Assembly (NCBI GenBank): GCA_004557075.1
Contig: SFEX01000004.1
Coordinates: 1 to 64,000 of the forward strand
Length of the DNA: 64,000 nt
From: Clostridiales bacterium
Lineage (GTDB): Bacteria > Bacillota > Clostridia > Oscillospirales > Oscillospiraceae
Direction: 5' to 3'
Shown: positions 21,949-29,852 of the stretch, one piece after another
Layout: every line of letters starts with the position of its first letter
Position numbering within the stretch: position 1 is the stretch's first letter
Notes under the pieces: model-generated
Databases searched by the model: none
Told to the model about the DNA's origin: nothing
The model's input: only the letters and a program-made list of their open reading frames with translations
Program-made: the position numbers and the translations under genes

Positions 21949-22404
21949 ATGCCATTCGGTATGACAATTACGACGCTCTGGCTTGTTGTCATGGTGCTGT
22001 TCCTCGTGGTCGAGGCAGCTACGGTAGGACTTGTGTGCATCTGGTTTGCGGTAGGCGCTCTTGCGGCGCTGATCGGCGCGCTGATCGGCGCGCAGCCCTT
22101 GCTTCAAATCATGCTGTTCCTTGTCGTCTCCGCTGTGACGCTGTATTTCACGCGGCCTCTCGTCAAGAAGTATGTGAATTCCAGGGTTGAGCCGACGAAT
22201 GCGGACATGGTCATCGGCAAAGAGTGCAGAGTGACCGAGGCTGTGGATAATATTGCCGGAACGGGCGCTGTTTATGTTGACGGCAAAACATGGACGGCAA
22301 GAAGCGAAAGCGATGAGGTGATACCAGAGGGAACGCTCGTCACCGCAAGGAGCATTGACGGAGTTAAACTTATTGTAGCAGCACTGGAGAAAGAGACAGT
22401 ATAA
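21949..22404 (+). CDS. NfeD-like membrane protein
   Basis: The 151-residue protein begins at the ATG 9 bases downstream of the GTG that opens the frame, because AGGAGGTG is correctly spaced to it. There are two or three N-terminal hydrophobic segments (about 5-70), then a soluble OB-fold NfeD domain (about 80-148) with IGKECRVTEAVDNIAGTGAV. NfeD proteins pair with SPFH proteins in membrane microdomains, and the next gene is exactly such a partner. This is the short type without the ClpP-like protease domain. Confidence 0.88.
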   Translation: MPFGMTITTLWLVVMVLFLVVEAATVGLVCIWFAVGALAALIGALIGAQPLLQIMLFLVVSAVTLYFTRPLVKKYVNSRVEPTNADMVIGKECRVTEAVDNIAGTGAVYVDGKTWTARSESDEVIPEGTLVTARSIDGVKLIVAALEKETV

Positions 22405-22429
22405 ATTATAAAATATAAAGGAGAAGAAA

Positions 22430-23335
22430 ATGGATTACATCTTGCCCATTATTATCGTCGTACTCGTTCTGATCATCATAGTCAGAAACATAAGAGTCGT
22501 TCAGCAGAGCAAGGCCTATGTCATCGAGCGTCTTGGCGCTTACAAGACCACATGGAGCACCGGCATACATCTCAAGGTTCCGTTCATTGAGCGAGTCGCA
22601 AAGGTGATCTCTCTCAAGGAGCAGGTTGCCGATTTCCCGCCCCAGCCCGTTATCACCAAGGATAACGTAACCATGCAGATAGACACCGTTGTGTACTTCC
22701 AGATCACCGATCCCAAGCTCTACACCTACGGCATCGAGCATCCCATGGTCGCGATCGAGAACCTTTCCGCAACCACCTTGCGTAACATCATCGGCGATCT
22801 CGAGCTTGACCAGTGCCTCACCAGCCGCGATATCATAAACGCCAAGATGCGCAACATCCTCGACGAGGCGACCGACCCCTGGGGCATCAAGGTCAACCGC
22901 GTTGAGCTGAAGAACATCCTGCCGCCCAGAGAGATCCAGTCGGCAATGGAAAAGCAGATGAAGGCCGAGCGTGAACGCCGTGAGGCTATCCTCCGCGCCG
23001 AGGGCGAGAAGCGTGCAGCCATCCTTGAGGCCGAGGGCGAAAAGGAATCCGCTATCCTCCGCGCCGATGCAAAGAAGCAGCAGCAGATCCTCGAGGCCGA
23101 AGGCCAGGCCGAGGCTATCCTCAAAGTTCAGACCGCAACTGCCGAAGGTATCCGCCTTATAAACGAGGCCGCTCCGGGCGAGGGCGTGCTGAAAATAAAG
23201 GCGCTTGAGGCCTTTACAGCCGCGGCAAACGGCAGAGCGACAAAGATCATCATCCCCAGCGAGATACAGGGCATTGCCGGTCTTGCAGAGGGCGTTGTTC
23301 AGTCGGTCAAGGACATACCAGCAGACGCGGAGTAA
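22430..23335 (+). CDS. SPFH/band 7 (stomatin-like, QmcA-type) protein
   Basis: The 301-residue protein has one N-terminal membrane anchor (about 3-20), an SPFH domain (VVQQSKAYVIERLGAY, VPFIERV, DAVVYF-like segment, ATTLRNIIGDLELD) and a long charged helical region (about 180-235) with EAE/AILRAEGEK repeats that should form a coiled coil. These proteins oligomerise into membrane cages or rafts and modulate proteases or lipid order. It is co-transcribed with nfeD, the classic pairing. Codon use is biased, suggesting good expression. A terminator follows. Confidence 0.93.
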   Translation: MDYILPIIIVVLVLIIIVRNIRVVQQSKAYVIERLGAYKTTWSTGIHLKVPFIERVAKVISLKEQVADFPPQPVITKDNVTMQIDTVVYFQITDPKLYTYGIEHPMVAIENLSATTLRNIIGDLELDQCLTSRDIINAKMRNILDEATDPWGIKVNRVELKNILPPREIQSAMEKQMKAERERREAILRAEGEKRAAILEAEGEKESAILRADAKKQQQILEAEGQAEAILKVQTATAEGIRLINEAAPGEGVLKIKALEAFTAAANGRATKIIIPSEIQGIAGLAEGVVQSVKDIPADAE

Positions 23336-23347
23336 AAAAGTATCATT

Positions 23348-23380
23348 AAAAAATCCGACGTATAACGCGCCGGATTTTTT
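23348..23380 (+). terminator. Intrinsic terminator
   Basis: AAAAAATCCG pairs with CGGATTTTTT around a 13-base loop, between the SPFH and hexokinase genes. Confidence 0.75.
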
Positions 23381-23391
23381 CAGGTGAAGCT

Positions 23392-24651
23392 ATGATAAAA
23401 ATTGCAGAATTTATGAGAAAATACGGCATGGAGGCCGAAGCGGTCGATATGACCGAGTATACGAAAGCATATCTTGCCGCAATGGAGCGCGGCCTTGAGG
23501 CAGCGCAGAAGAACGTTCCGATGATACCGACATATTTGTACGGTGAAAAAAAGCTTCAGAAGGGCCGCAAGGTCGTGGTCATCGACGCCGGCGGTACGAA
23601 TTTGCGCACGGGACTTGCCTGCTTCGGCGATAAGGGCATAGTGCTCGAGAGGGTCGAGAAGCAGACCATACCCGGTGCGCAGGCGCCGGTAGAGTGGGAC
23701 GAGTTTATCTCTCACATTGCCGATTGCGTTATGCCGCTTATGAATGATGCGCAGGATATCGGCTTCTGCTTTTCCTATCCTGCCGAGGTGACGGAGAATA
23801 TTGATAACCGAATACTGAGCCTGACAAAGCAGGTGAAGATAAACGGTGCTGAGGGCAAGCTGCTTGGCGCGGCGCTGAGAGAAGAGCTTCTCAGACGCGG
23901 CGCGAAGGTCGGGAAGATAGTGGTGCTCAACGATACGCCTGCTGTCCTGCTCAGCGGTATCAGTCTTGCGGACAGAGGCAAATACGGCGGCTTTGCCGGA
24001 CTTGTGGCCGGAACAGGGTTTAACGCCTGCTGCATGCTTCCTGTGGAGAAGATAACAAAGATATCCGCCTCCGGAAGCGGCAAAATGCTCGTTAACCTTG
24101 AGGCCGGCTCATTTGATGGCTTCCCCCGTGGGGACATCGACCTTGAAATGGACGGTGCTCTGCCCGACACCGGTTACTACACCGCTGAAAAAATGATATC
24201 AGGCCGCTATCTTGGGGAGCTTTGCATGTATATTCTCAAGCAGGCCGCCCGCGAAGGAATGTTTTCCGAGCGCGCTTCGGAGACGATACTTAAAATGACC
24301 GAGGTCGTAACGCCAACTATCGACAAGTGGGGGAGCGGGAGATTCCCCAAGGGCTTCACAAGCGAGGATAGGGTCAATTTGGTTTACATAATCAATGAAC
24401 TGTTCGAGCGCGCGGCTCGCTGTATAGCCTGCTGCCTGTGCGCAATACTTATGCTGACGGGCGAGGGCAAGGATAAGCCGGTGTGCATTGCCGTTGACGG
24501 CTCGCTGTTCGGAAAAAGCAGGCTTTTGAGGCCGGAGCTTGAGAAATTTATGGATATTTACGCTGCCGAGATCATGGGGCGGAAATATGAATTTGTAACG
24601 GGCGAGGACATGAGCCTCGTAGGTACGGCTGCGGCAGTGCTTATCAATTAA
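23392..24651 (+). CDS. Hexokinase of the eukaryotic-type family
   Basis: The 419-residue protein shows the phosphate-1 loop VIDAGGTNLRTG, the sugar-binding segments GFCFSYPAEV and SLTKQVKINGAEGK, the catalytic NDTPA (Asp of LNDT), the phosphate-2 loop VAGTGFNAC, and EKMISGRYLGEL. These follow the order of eukaryotic hexokinases (Hexokinase_1/2 families) rather than the shorter bacterial ROK or Glk glucokinases. It should phosphorylate a hexose at C6 with ATP. It is monocistronic between two terminators. Sugar specificity cannot be read from the sequence. Confidence 0.88.
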   Translation: MIKIAEFMRKYGMEAEAVDMTEYTKAYLAAMERGLEAAQKNVPMIPTYLYGEKKLQKGRKVVVIDAGGTNLRTGLACFGDKGIVLERVEKQTIPGAQAPVEWDEFISHIADCVMPLMNDAQDIGFCFSYPAEVTENIDNRILSLTKQVKINGAEGKLLGAALREELLRRGAKVGKIVVLNDTPAVLLSGISLADRGKYGGFAGLVAGTGFNACCMLPVEKITKISASGSGKMLVNLEAGSFDGFPRGDIDLEMDGALPDTGYYTAEKMISGRYLGELCMYILKQAAREGMFSERASETILKMTEVVTPTIDKWGSGRFPKGFTSEDRVNLVYIINELFERAARCIACCLCAILMLTGEGKDKPVCIAVDGSLFGKSRLLRPELEKFMDIYAAEIMGRKYEFVTGEDMSLVGTAAAVLIN

Positions 24652-24668
24652 AGACGTGTTTATATTAT

Positions 24669-24700
24669 AGGACGGACAAGCTTTAGCTTGTCCGTCCTTT
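24669..24700 (+). terminator. Intrinsic terminator of the hexokinase gene
   Basis: AGGACGGACAAGCT/AGCTTGTCCGTCCT with a two-to-four base loop and a short T run. Confidence 0.9.
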
Positions 24701-24732
24701 CATAATTTTTTGGAATAAACAGCATATAACAC

Positions 24733-24761
24733 TTGACAACAGTTTATAACTGTTATACACT
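24733..24761 (+). promoter_or_regulatory. Promoter with embedded GntR operator
   Basis: -35 TTGACA (24733-24738), 17-base spacer, -10 TACACT (24756-24761). The spacer contains a perfect inverted repeat AACAGT-TTATA-ACTGTT (24738-24754), placed so that a bound regulator would block RNA polymerase. The encoded GntR protein is the obvious candidate. Confidence 0.75.
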
Positions 24762-24789
24762 GTTATCAGCAAAAGGGGAGGGCGAACAG

Positions 24790-25161
24790 GTGAAAATTAT
24801 TATCAATACCTCTTTGATGATTCCTATATACGAGCAGATCGTGGATCAGATAAAAACGCTCATACGCAGCGGACAGCTAAAGGAAAATGACAATCTTCCG
24901 TCTGTGCGCACGCTGTCAAAGGAGCTGAAAATAAGCGCTTTAACTGTGAAAAAGGCGTATGACGCCTTGGAGGAAGAGGGCTTTACGATAACGGTACACG
25001 GCAAGGGAACGTATGTGGCCGCGGTAAATACGGAGCTTTTGCTGGAGGAGCAGAAAAAAGAGCTGGAAGCGGATCTGGAACAGGCCATCGAAAAAGGACG
25101 GCGCTGCGGTATCAGCGACGAGGATATAAAGAGCCTGTTTGAACTGATTTTGGAGGGTTAA
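24790..25161 (+). CDS. GntR-family (YtrA-type) transcriptional regulator
   Basis: The start is GTG 24790, behind GGGGAGGGCG; the longer frame begins inside the promoter. The 123-residue protein has the winged helix of GntR (PIYEQIVDQIKTLIRSGQL, LPSVRTLSKELKISALTVKKAYDALEEEGF) and only a short helical tail, the YtrA subgroup that controls ABC exporters. It is first in an operon with an ATPase and a permease and probably represses it through the inverted repeat in the promoter until an inducer such as an antibiotic or peptide appears. Confidence 0.92.
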   Translation: MKIIINTSLMIPIYEQIVDQIKTLIRSGQLKENDNLPSVRTLSKELKISALTVKKAYDALEEEGFTITVHGKGTYVAAVNTELLLEEQKKELEADLEQAIEKGRRCGISDEDIKSLFELILEG

Positions 25162-26015
25162 TGCATATGCTTAAAATCGAACATTTAAAAAAGCACTATA
25201 AAAATTTCTCGCTGGATTGCTCTCTGAACGTGATGCCGGGCTGCGTGACTGGCCTGATCGGACAAAACGGAGCGGGAAAAAGTACGACTTTCAAAGCCGT
25301 GTTAGGGCTTATTTCCTGCGACGGGGGAACGGTCACTGTTCTCGGAAAGGATTTGAAGGACTTCAAGGCCGAGGATAAAGAGAACTTAGGAGTTGCCCTT
25401 TCCGACTCCGGATTCAGCGGCTATTTGACGATAAAGGACATTATCCCCGTACTCAAAAACCTGTATAGTAATTTTGACTATTCGTTTTTCTCCGAGCAGG
25501 TCAATAGATTCCAGCTCCCGCTTGACAAGAAAATCAAGGACTTTTCGACCGGCATGAAAGCAAAGCTGAAAGTGCTTGTGGCAGTGTCGCACAATGCCAA
25601 GCTGCTCATACTGGATGAACCGACAGCGGGGCTGGATGTGGTCGCCAGAGATGAACTGCTGGAGCTGCTGAGAGAGTTCATGGAAAGGGACGAAGAGCGC
25701 TCTATCCTGATAAGCTCCCACATTTCCGGAGACTTGGAGAGCCTGTGCGATGATATCTATATGATACATGACGGCAAGATCATTCTGCATGAGGATACGG
25801 ATGTTCTGCTGAGCGATTATGCGCTTTTGAAAGTTAACGACGAGCAGTATGAAACGCTTGATAAGCAGTCTATCCTGCGCACGAAAAGGGAGGCTTACGG
25901 GTATAGCTGCCTGACAAATCAGAAGCAGTTTTATCTGGATAACTACCCGAAGCTCGCAATCGAAAAGGGAACGATCGATGGGGTCATTACGATGATGATA
26001 AGGGGGGATGAGTAA
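25161..26015 (+). CDS. ABC-2-type exporter ATPase
   Basis: The 284-residue ATPase has Walker A GQNGAGKST, a signature FSTGMKAKLKVLVA (degenerate LSGGQ form typical of YtrB/CcmA-like ATPases), Walker B LLILDEPTAGLD and the switch His in SSHISGDL. The last 80 residues form an accessory domain. Start and stop overlap the neighbouring genes by one base each, so the GntR, ATPase and permease are translated together. Likely role: drug, peptide or lipid export, as in YtrBCDEF-type systems. Confidence 0.9.
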   Translation: MHMLKIEHLKKHYKNFSLDCSLNVMPGCVTGLIGQNGAGKSTTFKAVLGLISCDGGTVTVLGKDLKDFKAEDKENLGVALSDSGFSGYLTIKDIIPVLKNLYSNFDYSFFSEQVNRFQLPLDKKIKDFSTGMKAKLKVLVAVSHNAKLLILDEPTAGLDVVARDELLELLREFMERDEERSILISSHISGDLESLCDDIYMIHDGKIILHEDTDVLLSDYALLKVNDEQYETLDKQSILRTKREAYGYSCLTNQKQFYLDNYPKLAIEKGTIDGVITMMIRGDE

Positions 26016-26656
26016 TGAAAGGCTTGCTGGTAAAAGACTTTAAGCTGATGAAGGTGCAAAAAAATTTCTATTTCCTGCTCATAGCCATATTTATTGTGTT
26101 TGAGATTCTTAATTACGATGTGTCGTTTGCAATAGGCTTTGTGAACTTTGCCACGTCAATGTTTACGCTGTCGACCATAAGCTACGATGAATTTGATAAC
26201 GGCAGCGCGTTTCTGTTTACCCTGCCCATAAGCCGCAAAAGCTATGTGGCGGAAAAATATGTTTTAGCGCTCCTGCTGAGTCTCGGCTCATGGGCGATCA
26301 CGGTGCTTTTGGCGATCGTACTTACAAAATCGCAAGTTTCGGAAACACTGGTGCCTGCCGTGATAATTTTTATAGCAGTGCTTGTTCTCCAGGCCGTCAT
26401 GTTACCGATTCAAATTAAATTCGGCGGGGAAAAGGGACGAATTGCTCTGATAGCGGTAGTGAGCCTGCTTGCGCTTGTCTGCATTGGTATTGGGAAATTA
26501 CTTGAAATGCTTGGCGTTGACATTTTTACTGCCCTTGACCATCTTCCGAGCGTAAGCACAGGTGTGCTGCTTATAATAGCTGCTGCCGTTGTTGCCGTCA
26601 TTTTGCTGATATCTATGCAAATCAGCATATCTATTATGAATAAGAAAGAATTCTAA
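26015..26656 (+). CDS. ABC-2-type transporter permease
   Basis: The 213-residue membrane protein has about six hydrophobic segments and the typical N-terminal MKGLLVKDFKLM cytoplasmic start, followed by a FDNGSAFLFTLPISRKSYV loop common to ABC-2 permeases of the YtrC/ABC2_membrane_5 type. It forms the membrane half of the exporter with the preceding ATPase. It is the last gene of the operon, ending at a strong terminator. Confidence 0.85.
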   Translation: MKGLLVKDFKLMKVQKNFYFLLIAIFIVFEILNYDVSFAIGFVNFATSMFTLSTISYDEFDNGSAFLFTLPISRKSYVAEKYVLALLLSLGSWAITVLLAIVLTKSQVSETLVPAVIIFIAVLVLQAVMLPIQIKFGGEKGRIALIAVVSLLALVCIGIGKLLEMLGVDIFTALDHLPSVSTGVLLIIAAAVVAVILLISMQISISIMNKKEF

Positions 26657-26666
26657 ATAAATATGG

Positions 26667-26702
26667 AAATGCCGTTCAGCTAAAACTGAACGGCATTTTT
26701 TC
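26667..26702 (+). terminator. Intrinsic terminator
   Basis: AAATGCCGTTCAG/CTGAACGGCATTT with a CTAAAA-type loop and a T6 tail. Confidence 0.95.
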
Positions 26703-26754
26703 TTGACAAAACGGTGCGGAGGCTGTATTCTCATGAAAATGAGAAACTTTCTCA
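26703..26754 (+). promoter_or_regulatory. Promoter and palindromic operator of zur-znuACB
   Basis: TTGACA (26703-26708), 17-base spacer, TATTCT (26726-26731). Immediately downstream is a perfect 15-base palindrome TGAGAAA-C-TTTCTCA (26740-26754), a plausible site for the Fur-family regulator encoded next. Confidence 0.7.
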
Positions 26755-26771
26755 AATTGCGAGGAATGGAC

Positions 26772-27158
26772 ATGAGTTATAGGACGCATCAAAGACTTGC
26801 CATGCTCGGATTTCTTGAAAATAATCCTGAGCGGCAGTATACGATAGACGAGATGATAGAGCAGCTTGGCGAGGACGCACCGGCAAAGAGCACGGCCTAC
26901 AGGATCGTGAAAAAGCTGTGCGACGAGGGGTTTATACGCCGCTTTTCCCGCGAGGGAACGGCGGGGGCTGTATACCAGCTTGCCGGAAAATGCTGCTGTG
27001 CCGAGCATCTGCACATAAGATGCCTTGAGTGCGGGCTGCTGATACATCTTGACAGAAGCGCTCAGGATGAGCTTACCAAAAACACGGGCTTCGTGCTCGA
27101 TGATGAACGCAGTATGCTCTACGGCCGCTGCGCCGCATGCGCGGGGAGGGCAAAATGA
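26772..27158 (+). CDS. zur: Fur-family regulator, probably Zur
   Basis: The start ATG at 26772 is chosen because AGGA lies 6-7 bases upstream; earlier ATGs overlap the promoter or abut the site. The 129-residue protein has the Fur winged helix (YTIDEMIEQLGEDAPAKSTAYRIVKKLCDEGFI) and the metal-binding part with CCCAEHLHIRCLECG and a final CAACAG, giving two CxxC pairs for structural zinc. Because it heads the zinc-uptake operon and overlaps znuA by four bases, the zinc-responsive branch (Zur) is the best guess. It is likely autoregulated. Confidence 0.85.
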   Translation: MSYRTHQRLAMLGFLENNPERQYTIDEMIEQLGEDAPAKSTAYRIVKKLCDEGFIRRFSREGTAGAVYQLAGKCCCAEHLHIRCLECGLLIHLDRSAQDELTKNTGFVLDDERSMLYGRCAACAGRAK

Positions 27159-28093
27159 AAAGAGTTATCGCGCTGATTATGGCGCTTTCGCTCCTGCTCT
27201 GCGGCTGCGGCACTGTTCAGCCTGAGGCGGAGACGGACGATACTAAGCTGCAAATCGTGTGCAGTTGCTTCCCGGCGTATGACTTTGCCCGCGCGGTAGC
27301 GGGCGACAGGGCGCAGATAACCCTGCTGCTAAAGCCCGGAGCGGAGGTACACTCCTATGAGCCAAGCCCCAAGGATATTATCCGCATTCAGGAGAGCGAT
27401 CTTTTCATATGCAACGGCGGTGAATCCGAGGAGTGGGTCGAGTCGCTTATAAGCGAGAACGAGGGACTGAATGTCATATACATGATGGACTGCGTGGATG
27501 CTGTGGAGGAATCGGACGAGGGCATATACTCCTCCGACCATGATGAGCACGAGCACGAGGAAGCAGAGCTTGACGAGCATGTCTGGACGTCTCCGCTGAA
27601 CGCCGTCAAGATAGTAGAGAAGATATCCGATGCGCTGTACGAGATGGATAACGCGCACGGCAGGGAATATCTCACAAACTGCGAGGTGTACAAGGCAAAG
27701 CTGCTCGATTTGGATATCCGCATCCGCACGGCGGTGCTTCAGGCAAAGCGGAACAGCCTTGTCTTTGCTGACCGATTCCCGATGCGCTACTTTGCGCTTG
27801 AATACGGTCTGGACTGTTTTGCTGCTTTCCCGGGCTGTGCGTCGGAAACCGAGCCCTCGGCAAAGACGGTCGCGTTTCTGATAGACAGAGTTCGCGAGGA
27901 GGATATACCCGCCGTTTTGTACATGGAGTTTTCAAACGAAAAAATGGCGGACGTGATATGCGAGGACACCGGCTGCAAAAAGCTGCCGTTTTATTCTGCT
28001 CACAGCGTTACAGCGGAGCAGTTTGAAGCGGGGATGACCTATATTGACCTCATGGAAATAAATCTTAACTCCCTGAAGGAGGCTCTTAACTGA
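27155..28093 (+). CDS. znuA: Zinc ABC transporter substrate-binding lipoprotein
   Basis: The 312-residue cluster-9 (A-1) binding protein starts at ATG 27155, overlapping zur and preceded by GGGGAGGG. It has a lipobox LLCGCG, the opening IVCSCFPAYDFARAVAG, PGAEVHSYEPSPKDI with the first metal His, a histidine/acid-rich loop DHDEHEHEEAELDEHVW, and ADRFPMRYFA and YSAHS segments. The His-rich loop is characteristic of zinc rather than manganese binders. It delivers zinc to ZnuB/ZnuC encoded downstream. Confidence 0.93.
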   Translation: MKRVIALIMALSLLLCGCGTVQPEAETDDTKLQIVCSCFPAYDFARAVAGDRAQITLLLKPGAEVHSYEPSPKDIIRIQESDLFICNGGESEEWVESLISENEGLNVIYMMDCVDAVEESDEGIYSSDHDEHEHEEAELDEHVWTSPLNAVKIVEKISDALYEMDNAHGREYLTNCEVYKAKLLDLDIRIRTAVLQAKRNSLVFADRFPMRYFALEYGLDCFAAFPGCASETEPSAKTVAFLIDRVREEDIPAVLYMEFSNEKMADVICEDTGCKKLPFYSAHSVTAEQFEAGMTYIDLMEINLNSLKEALN

Positions 28094-28797
28094 TGGCACA
28101 ATTAACATGTAAGGACGTCAGCTTCACCTACGACGGCCAGACCGTGCTCAGCGATATTAACTTTTCCGTTGACGCCGGTTCATATCTCTGCGTCGTGGGC
28201 GAGAACGGCTCGGGCAAGACGACTCTGATAAAGGGAATTTTGGGGCTTAAAACCCCATCATCCGGCAAAATTGAATTTAACGGCGTGAAGCCCACGGAGA
28301 TAGGCTACCTGCCGCAGCAGACCCAGATACAGCGCGATTTCCCGGCTTCGGTGTACGAGGTCGTGCTGTCGGGCAGGCTAAACTCAATGGGAGGTCGCCT
28401 GTTTTATGGCGCCGAGGATAAAAAAGCCGCTCAGGAGAATATGGAGCGCCTCGGCATAGAGGATCTGAAGGATCGCTGCTATATCGACCTGTCGGGAGGC
28501 CAGCAGCAGCGCGTGCTGTTGGCAAGAGCAATGTGCGCAACAAAAAAGCTGCTCCTGCTCGACGAGCCGGTGACAGGGCTTGACCCCGTGGCTACAAACG
28601 AGATGTACAATCTCATAAAGCTTATAAACCTTTGCGACAATACAAGCGTTATCATGATATCGCACGATATCCATGCGGCCGTGCGATATGCAACGCATAT
28701 ACTGCACCTTGGGCACAAGCAGCTTTTCTTCGGAACGTGCGCCGAATACCGGCAGAGCGATCTTGCCCGCCGCTTCGTGGGAGGTGCAAGGGGATGA
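28093..28797 (+). CDS. znuC: Zinc ABC transporter ATPase
   Basis: The 234-residue ATPase has Walker A GENGSGKTT, signature LSGGQQQRVLLARAM, Walker B LLLLDEPVTGLDP and the switch His in MISHDIH. The start overlaps the znuA stop and its own stop overlaps znuB (ATGA), so the three are translationally coupled. It resembles the ATPase subunit of cluster-9 metal importers (ZnuC/AdcC). Its C-terminal extension is short. Confidence 0.93.
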   Translation: MAQLTCKDVSFTYDGQTVLSDINFSVDAGSYLCVVGENGSGKTTLIKGILGLKTPSSGKIEFNGVKPTEIGYLPQQTQIQRDFPASVYEVVLSGRLNSMGGRLFYGAEDKKAAQENMERLGIEDLKDRCYIDLSGGQQQRVLLARAMCATKKLLLLDEPVTGLDPVATNEMYNLIKLINLCDNTSVIMISHDIHAAVRYATHILHLGHKQLFFGTCAEYRQSDLARRFVGGARG

Positions 28798-29615
28798 TAG
28801 AGCTTTTCACTGAGATGTTTTCCTATCATTTTATGACACGCGCGATAATCGTGGGACTTTTAGTGTCGCTGTGCGCGGCGCTATTGGGCGTGCCGCTGGT
28901 GCTCAAGCGCTACTCGATGATAGGCGACGGCCTTTCCCACGTCGGCTTCGGTGCACTGGCAATAGCCGCCGCTGTGAATGTAGCCCCGCTTGCGCTGGCC
29001 GTGCCGGTGGTCATAGCCGCAGCGTTCCTGCTGCTGAGAATAAACCAGAGCAGCAGGATAAAAGGCGACGCCGCCATCGCGCTGATATCATCGTCGGCGC
29101 TTGCGATAGGCGTTGCGGTGGTGTCCGTCACGACGGGCATGAACACCGACGTTTCAAACTATATGTTCGGCAGCATCCTTTCGCTGAGCAGGGCAGACGC
29201 TGTCTTGAGCATAGCTCTGTCGGTCATCGTTCTGCTGATGTTCGTGCTGCTGTACCCCCGGATATTTGCCGTGACCTTTGACGAGACCTTTGCGCGCGCG
29301 ACCGGCACAAAGTCGCAGCTATATAACACCGTCATCGCGGTGTTGACGGCGGTAACGGTCGTTATCGGCATGCGCATGATGGGTGCGCTGCTGATATCGA
29401 GCCTCATCATTTTCCCGGCGCTGACCGCAATGCGACTGTGCCGCAGCTTCAAATCAGTCGTCGTGTGCTCGTCGATAGTGTCGGTCGTGTGCTTCGTGCT
29501 CGGCATGACGGCCTCCTACGCCCTTGAGCTTCCCTCGGGTGCGAGCGTCGTCATAGTCAATATCATTGCGTTCTTGGCCTTCTCTTTTGCATCTTTGCTA
29601 AAACGAAAAGCGTGA
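28794..29615 (+). CDS. znuB: Zinc ABC transporter permease
   Basis: The 273-residue membrane protein starts at ATG 28794 (behind GCAAGGGG), not at the upstream in-frame ATG inside znuC. It has seven to nine hydrophobic segments and the family motifs KRYSMIGDGLSHVGFGALA and MGALLISSLIIFPALTA. It completes the ZnuABC importer, and the operon ends at the hairpin 29634-29667. Confidence 0.93.
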   Translation: MIELFTEMFSYHFMTRAIIVGLLVSLCAALLGVPLVLKRYSMIGDGLSHVGFGALAIAAAVNVAPLALAVPVVIAAAFLLLRINQSSRIKGDAAIALISSSALAIGVAVVSVTTGMNTDVSNYMFGSILSLSRADAVLSIALSVIVLLMFVLLYPRIFAVTFDETFARATGTKSQLYNTVIAVLTAVTVVIGMRMMGALLISSLIIFPALTAMRLCRSFKSVVVCSSIVSVVCFVLGMTASYALELPSGASVVIVNIIAFLAFSFASLLKRKA

Positions 29616-29633
29616 ATTTGTCTATGCTGAATA

Positions 29634-29667
29634 AAAAAGACCTGTTAAAAAGACAGGTCTTTTTTAT
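29634..29667 (+). terminator. Intrinsic terminator of the zinc operon
   Basis: AAAAAAGACCTGT/ACAGGTCTTTTTT stem with an AAAA-type loop and T tail. Confidence 0.93.
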
Positions 29668-29688
29668 TCAAAAATTCAGCAAATACGC

Positions 29689-29797
29689 GAATATTCACGG
29701 CGCAATGAATATTATTCACTAATTGCCCTATAAAACAGAAAAATAACGAATATTTTTTCAAAAAAGTGTTGACAAACATGAATGCCGGTGATAATAT
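29689..29797 (+). promoter_or_regulatory. Promoter with upstream ArgR-box-like palindromes
   Basis: -35 TTGACA (29769-29774), 17-base spacer, -10 TAATAT (29792-29797). Upstream lie GAATATTCA (29689-29697) and the palindrome TGAATATTATTCA (29706-29718), with another GAATATT at 29749. They resemble ARG boxes (TGAAT-x4-ATTCA), which would fit an arginine transporter, although the spacing is one base short. Confidence 0.5.
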
Positions 29798-29852
29798 ATG
29801 CCCTGTCAAAAGGAAAGACATTAATAAGCAATTAATTTGAGAGGTAATAAAA

